Source of the DNA: Desulfarculus baarsii DSM 2075
GTDB taxonomy: Bacteria; Desulfobacterota; Desulfarculia; Desulfarculales; Desulfarculaceae
Reading direction: 5' to 3'
Assembly (NCBI RefSeq): GCF_000143965.1
Contig: NC_014365.1
Location: 2,693,501-2,757,500 of the forward strand
Length of the DNA stretch: 64,000 bases
The translations under genes and the position numbers were made by a program. The first letter of the stretch is position 1. The number at the start of each line of letters is the position of its first letter. Shown here piece after piece: positions 62,386 through 64,000 of the stretch. The notes under the pieces are model-generated. The model saw only the letters and a program-made list of their open reading frames with translations, was not told where the DNA came from and made no database searches.

Positions 62386-62721
62386 ATGAGCATTAGCGAA
62401 GTCAAACGCCTCGAGGCCGACGCCAAGGCCAAGCAGCAGGTCCGCGACAAGCTCAAGGCCGCCGGGCCCGATCCGGCCAAGCTGGCCGCCATCGCCGCCG
62501 AGATGGGCTACAGTCTCAGCGCCGACGACATCAAGGCCTATATGGAAGACAAGAAAAAGGCCATGAGCGAGGAAGAGTTGGACCAGGTGGCCGGCGGCGG
62601 CAGCACCAACACCCAGACTCAGGTCGAACAAACCGCCGTGCAGACGACCACTTGCACCACCACCACCGAGACCGCCACCGAGACCGACGTCACGGCGGTT
62701 GGCCCCGTGGTGCTCACCTAA
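62386..62721 (+). CDS. RiPP precursor peptide with Nif11-type leader and threonine-rich core
   Basis: This is a 111-residue peptide. Residues 1-72 form a Nif11-like leader of the TIGR03798 type: a charged helical N-terminus, AAIAAEMGYSLSADDIKAY in the Nif11 position, and the end MSEEELDQVAGGG, a double-glycine cleavage site. The core is residues 73-111. It has 16 threonines in 39 residues, a single Cys90 in TTTCTTTT, and the hydrophobic end VGPVVLT. It is followed by a radical SAM gene of the peptide epimerase type, so the likely products contain D-amino acids. I recall no identical core. AAGGAG lies six bases upstream of the ATG. Confidence 0.85.
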   Translation: MSISEVKRLEADAKAKQQVRDKLKAAGPDPAKLAAIAAEMGYSLSADDIKAYMEDKKKAMSEEELDQVAGGGSTNTQTQVEQTAVQTTTCTTTTETATETDVTAVGPVVLT

Positions 62722-62750
62722 ACGCAGCGCGTTTCGCCAGTGGCGACATA

Positions 62751-62797
62751 CGACGCCGCCGGGCCGGCCCGCGTTGGCGGGCCCCTCGGCGGCGTCG
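62751..62797 (+). terminator. Large hairpin between precursor and radical SAM gene
   Basis: The outer arms CGACGCCGCCG (62751-62761) and CGGCGGCGTCG (62787-62797) are exact complements, with an inner GCCCGC/GCGGGC stem. There is no T tract. Such a hairpin would let the precursor mRNA outnumber the enzyme mRNA by partial termination or by 3' end protection. Confidence 0.5.
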
Positions 62798-62857
62798 CCT
62801 TGGTTCGCGCCGCGCGCGCCCAATCAATCCCCCAACGCGGTGAGCAAAGGAGCAGCC

Positions 62858-64000
62858 ATGGCCCAAGCGCTGGCCCGGCCCGCTGACGACCCGGCCCAGG
62901 ACGAGCCGTTCGCCTTTCACGAGCAGTTCGTGCGGGCGCGCGACGCCACGCAAAAAAAGGCCATCGCCGGCGTCAAGCGCCTGCTCGAGTGGATCATGGC
63001 CGACCAGGATTTCCGCTTGGCCCTCCGCCAAGACCCGAGCCAGGCCGCCGCTTTGGCCGCCCAGCGGGGCGTGCCCATCGACCCGCGCATCGTCGAGCCC
63101 ATCTGGCGCGATGGTTTCAAGACCATCTGCCCCACGGTCGATTACGAAAAGTGGCCCCATGTGCGGTTGTGGAACGAATGGATCCGCGACATCCTGCGCT
63201 ACCGCGACATGCTCTGCCTGGCCGCCGACCCGGGTGAGCGCCAGCCGCGTTTCGCCCAGTGGCGCCAGCGGCGCATCGAGGCCAACAATTTCTTTTTGGG
63301 CCAGCGCAACAAGGCCATTGTCTATCCGGTTTTCTCCTACGAACTCAGCAAGGGATGCTCGGTGGGTTGCTGGTTCTGCGCCTTCAGCGCCGCGCGCCTT
63401 TCCGGCGTCTGCCGTCACGACGCGGAAAACGCTCGACTCTGGCGGCAAATCCTGGAGGTCGGCCTGGACATCTTCGGCCCCGGCGCGGCCCAGAGCGGCT
63501 TTTGCTATTGGGCCACCGAGCCCTCCGACAACCCGGATTATTTGGATTTTCTTGCCGATTTTCGCGCGGTCAACGGCGTGATCTGCCAGACCACCACCGC
63601 CGCCGCCACCCGCGACATCGCCTGGACCCGCCGTTTGCTGGCCATGTACGAAGACGAGCCGCGCTCGGTCAAACCGCGTTTTTCGGTGCTGTCACTGGGC
63701 ATGTTGCGCCGAATTCACCAAGAGTTTTCGGCCGAGGAGTTGCTGCGCGTGGAGTGCATACCGCAAAACGCCGAATCGTTTTTGTGCAAGGCGCGCAGCG
63801 GCCGGGCCGGCGAGGGCGACCAGGGGCGCTGGCGCGAGGAATGGCGCGGCCGGGCGGCCGAATCGGGCGGCCAGCCGCCGGCCGACGAGGCCGAGTTGGA
63901 GGGCTACGCCGGCACCACGGCCTGCGTGGCGGGCTATCTGGTCAACATGGTCGAGCGCAGCGTGCGCCTGATCAGCCCTTGCGAGGCCTCGGCCCAATGG
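62858..64000 (+). CDS. Radical SAM RiPP maturase, PoyD-like peptide epimerase type, 3' truncated
   Basis: The ATG at 62858 follows AAAGGAG, and the frame stays open to the window end (381 codons seen). An N-terminal domain of about 150 residues precedes the cluster motif CSVGCWFC (Cys167, Cys171, Cys174; CX3CX2C). The flanking segment YELSKGCSVGCWFCAFSA and the later WATEPSDNPDYLDFL resemble radical SAM RiPP epimerases of the PoyD type (TIGR04517) as I recall them. Such enzymes convert L- to D-residues in the core of leader-bearing precursors. The substrate is presumably the peptide encoded 137 bases upstream. The C-terminus and any further maturation or export genes lie beyond the window. 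Confidence 0.85.
   Translation, partial: MAQALARPADDPAQDEPFAFHEQFVRARDATQKKAIAGVKRLLEWIMADQDFRLALRQDPSQAAALAAQRGVPIDPRIVEPIWRDGFKTICPTVDYEKWPHVRLWNEWIRDILRYRDMLCLAADPGERQPRFAQWRQRRIEANNFFLGQRNKAIVYPVFSYELSKGCSVGCWFCAFSAARLSGVCRHDAENARLWRQILEVGLDIFGPGAAQSGFCYWATEPSDNPDYLDFLADFRAVNGVICQTTTAAATRDIAWTRRLLAMYEDEPRSVKPRFSVLSLGMLRRIHQEFSAEELLRVECIPQNAESFLCKARSGRAGEGDQGRWREEWRGRAAESGGQPPADEAELEGYAGTTACVAGYLVNMVERSVRLISPCEASAQW

Overview
The window is about 64 kb of high-GC bacterial DNA, rich in GGCC-type codons. It combines anaerobic cobalt-early cobalamin synthesis, a non-decarboxylating glutaryl-CoA route, TonB receptors and sigma-54 regulation. That points to a strictly anaerobic deltaproteobacterium of the Desulfarculus type; the genus is an inference from gene content and recalled family sequences, not from a search.

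1-11.6 kb: the 3' end of an RND efflux pump gene with tandem terminators, then a tight minus-strand operon of eight genes: acyl-CoA dehydrogenase, 3-hydroxyacyl-CoA dehydrogenase, thiolase, enoyl-CoA hydratase, glutaryl-CoA dehydrogenase, glutaconyl-CoA decarboxylase alpha subunit, a second crotonase-fold protein and an amidase. Together they would take glutaryl-CoA through glutaconyl-CoA and crotonyl-CoA to acetyl-CoA. A -24/-12 promoter and two upstream direct repeats sit between this operon and a gene for a PAS/AAA+/Fis sigma-54 activator (11.6-13.0 kb), which is itself downstream of a ModE-like regulator gene. 13.5-15.2 kb encodes a permease of the UPF0718 type and its TIGR03943-like partner.

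15.3-24.3 kb: a B12 riboswitch followed by a nine-gene operon with overlapping start and stop codons (cbiA, C, L, D, ET, F, G, H, K) for the corrin ring. 24.3-37.8 kb: a second B12 riboswitch followed by an ABC-2 exporter pair, a TonB receptor, a frameshifted radical SAM/SPASM gene, a CobN-like chelatase subunit, small CcsA-like and ResB-like membrane proteins and a BtuFCD-type importer whose ATPase has an extra C-terminal domain. This looks like a corrinoid or other tetrapyrrole handling locus. 37.8-41.3 kb holds a small beta-barrel gene and a BtuB-like receptor gene behind a third B12 riboswitch (minus strand).

41.4-48.1 kb: an alkaline phosphatase and a three-gene operon of a STAS protein, a permease fused to two tandem substrate-binding domains, and an ATPase. 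48.1-49.0 kb is non-coding and carries consecutive perfect stem-loops. 49.0-60.1 kb holds a DUF169 protein, a yersiniabactin-type ABC pair (YbtPQ-like), tRNA-Phe, comM, an AraC/YbtA-like regulator, a FyuA-like TonB receptor and an isoprenylcysteine-methyltransferase-like protein. Codon use in the siderophore-type genes departs from the GGCC-rich background.

60.1-64.0 kb: a Tat-exported class A beta-lactamase of the CTX-M/L2 type, a double-hotdog MaoC-like protein, and at the window edge a RiPP locus. The RiPP locus is a Nif11-leader precursor with a threonine-rich 39-residue core, a large hairpin, and a radical SAM enzyme of the PoyD-like peptide epimerase type (cut by the window end). This last locus is the best candidate for an undescribed natural product system.
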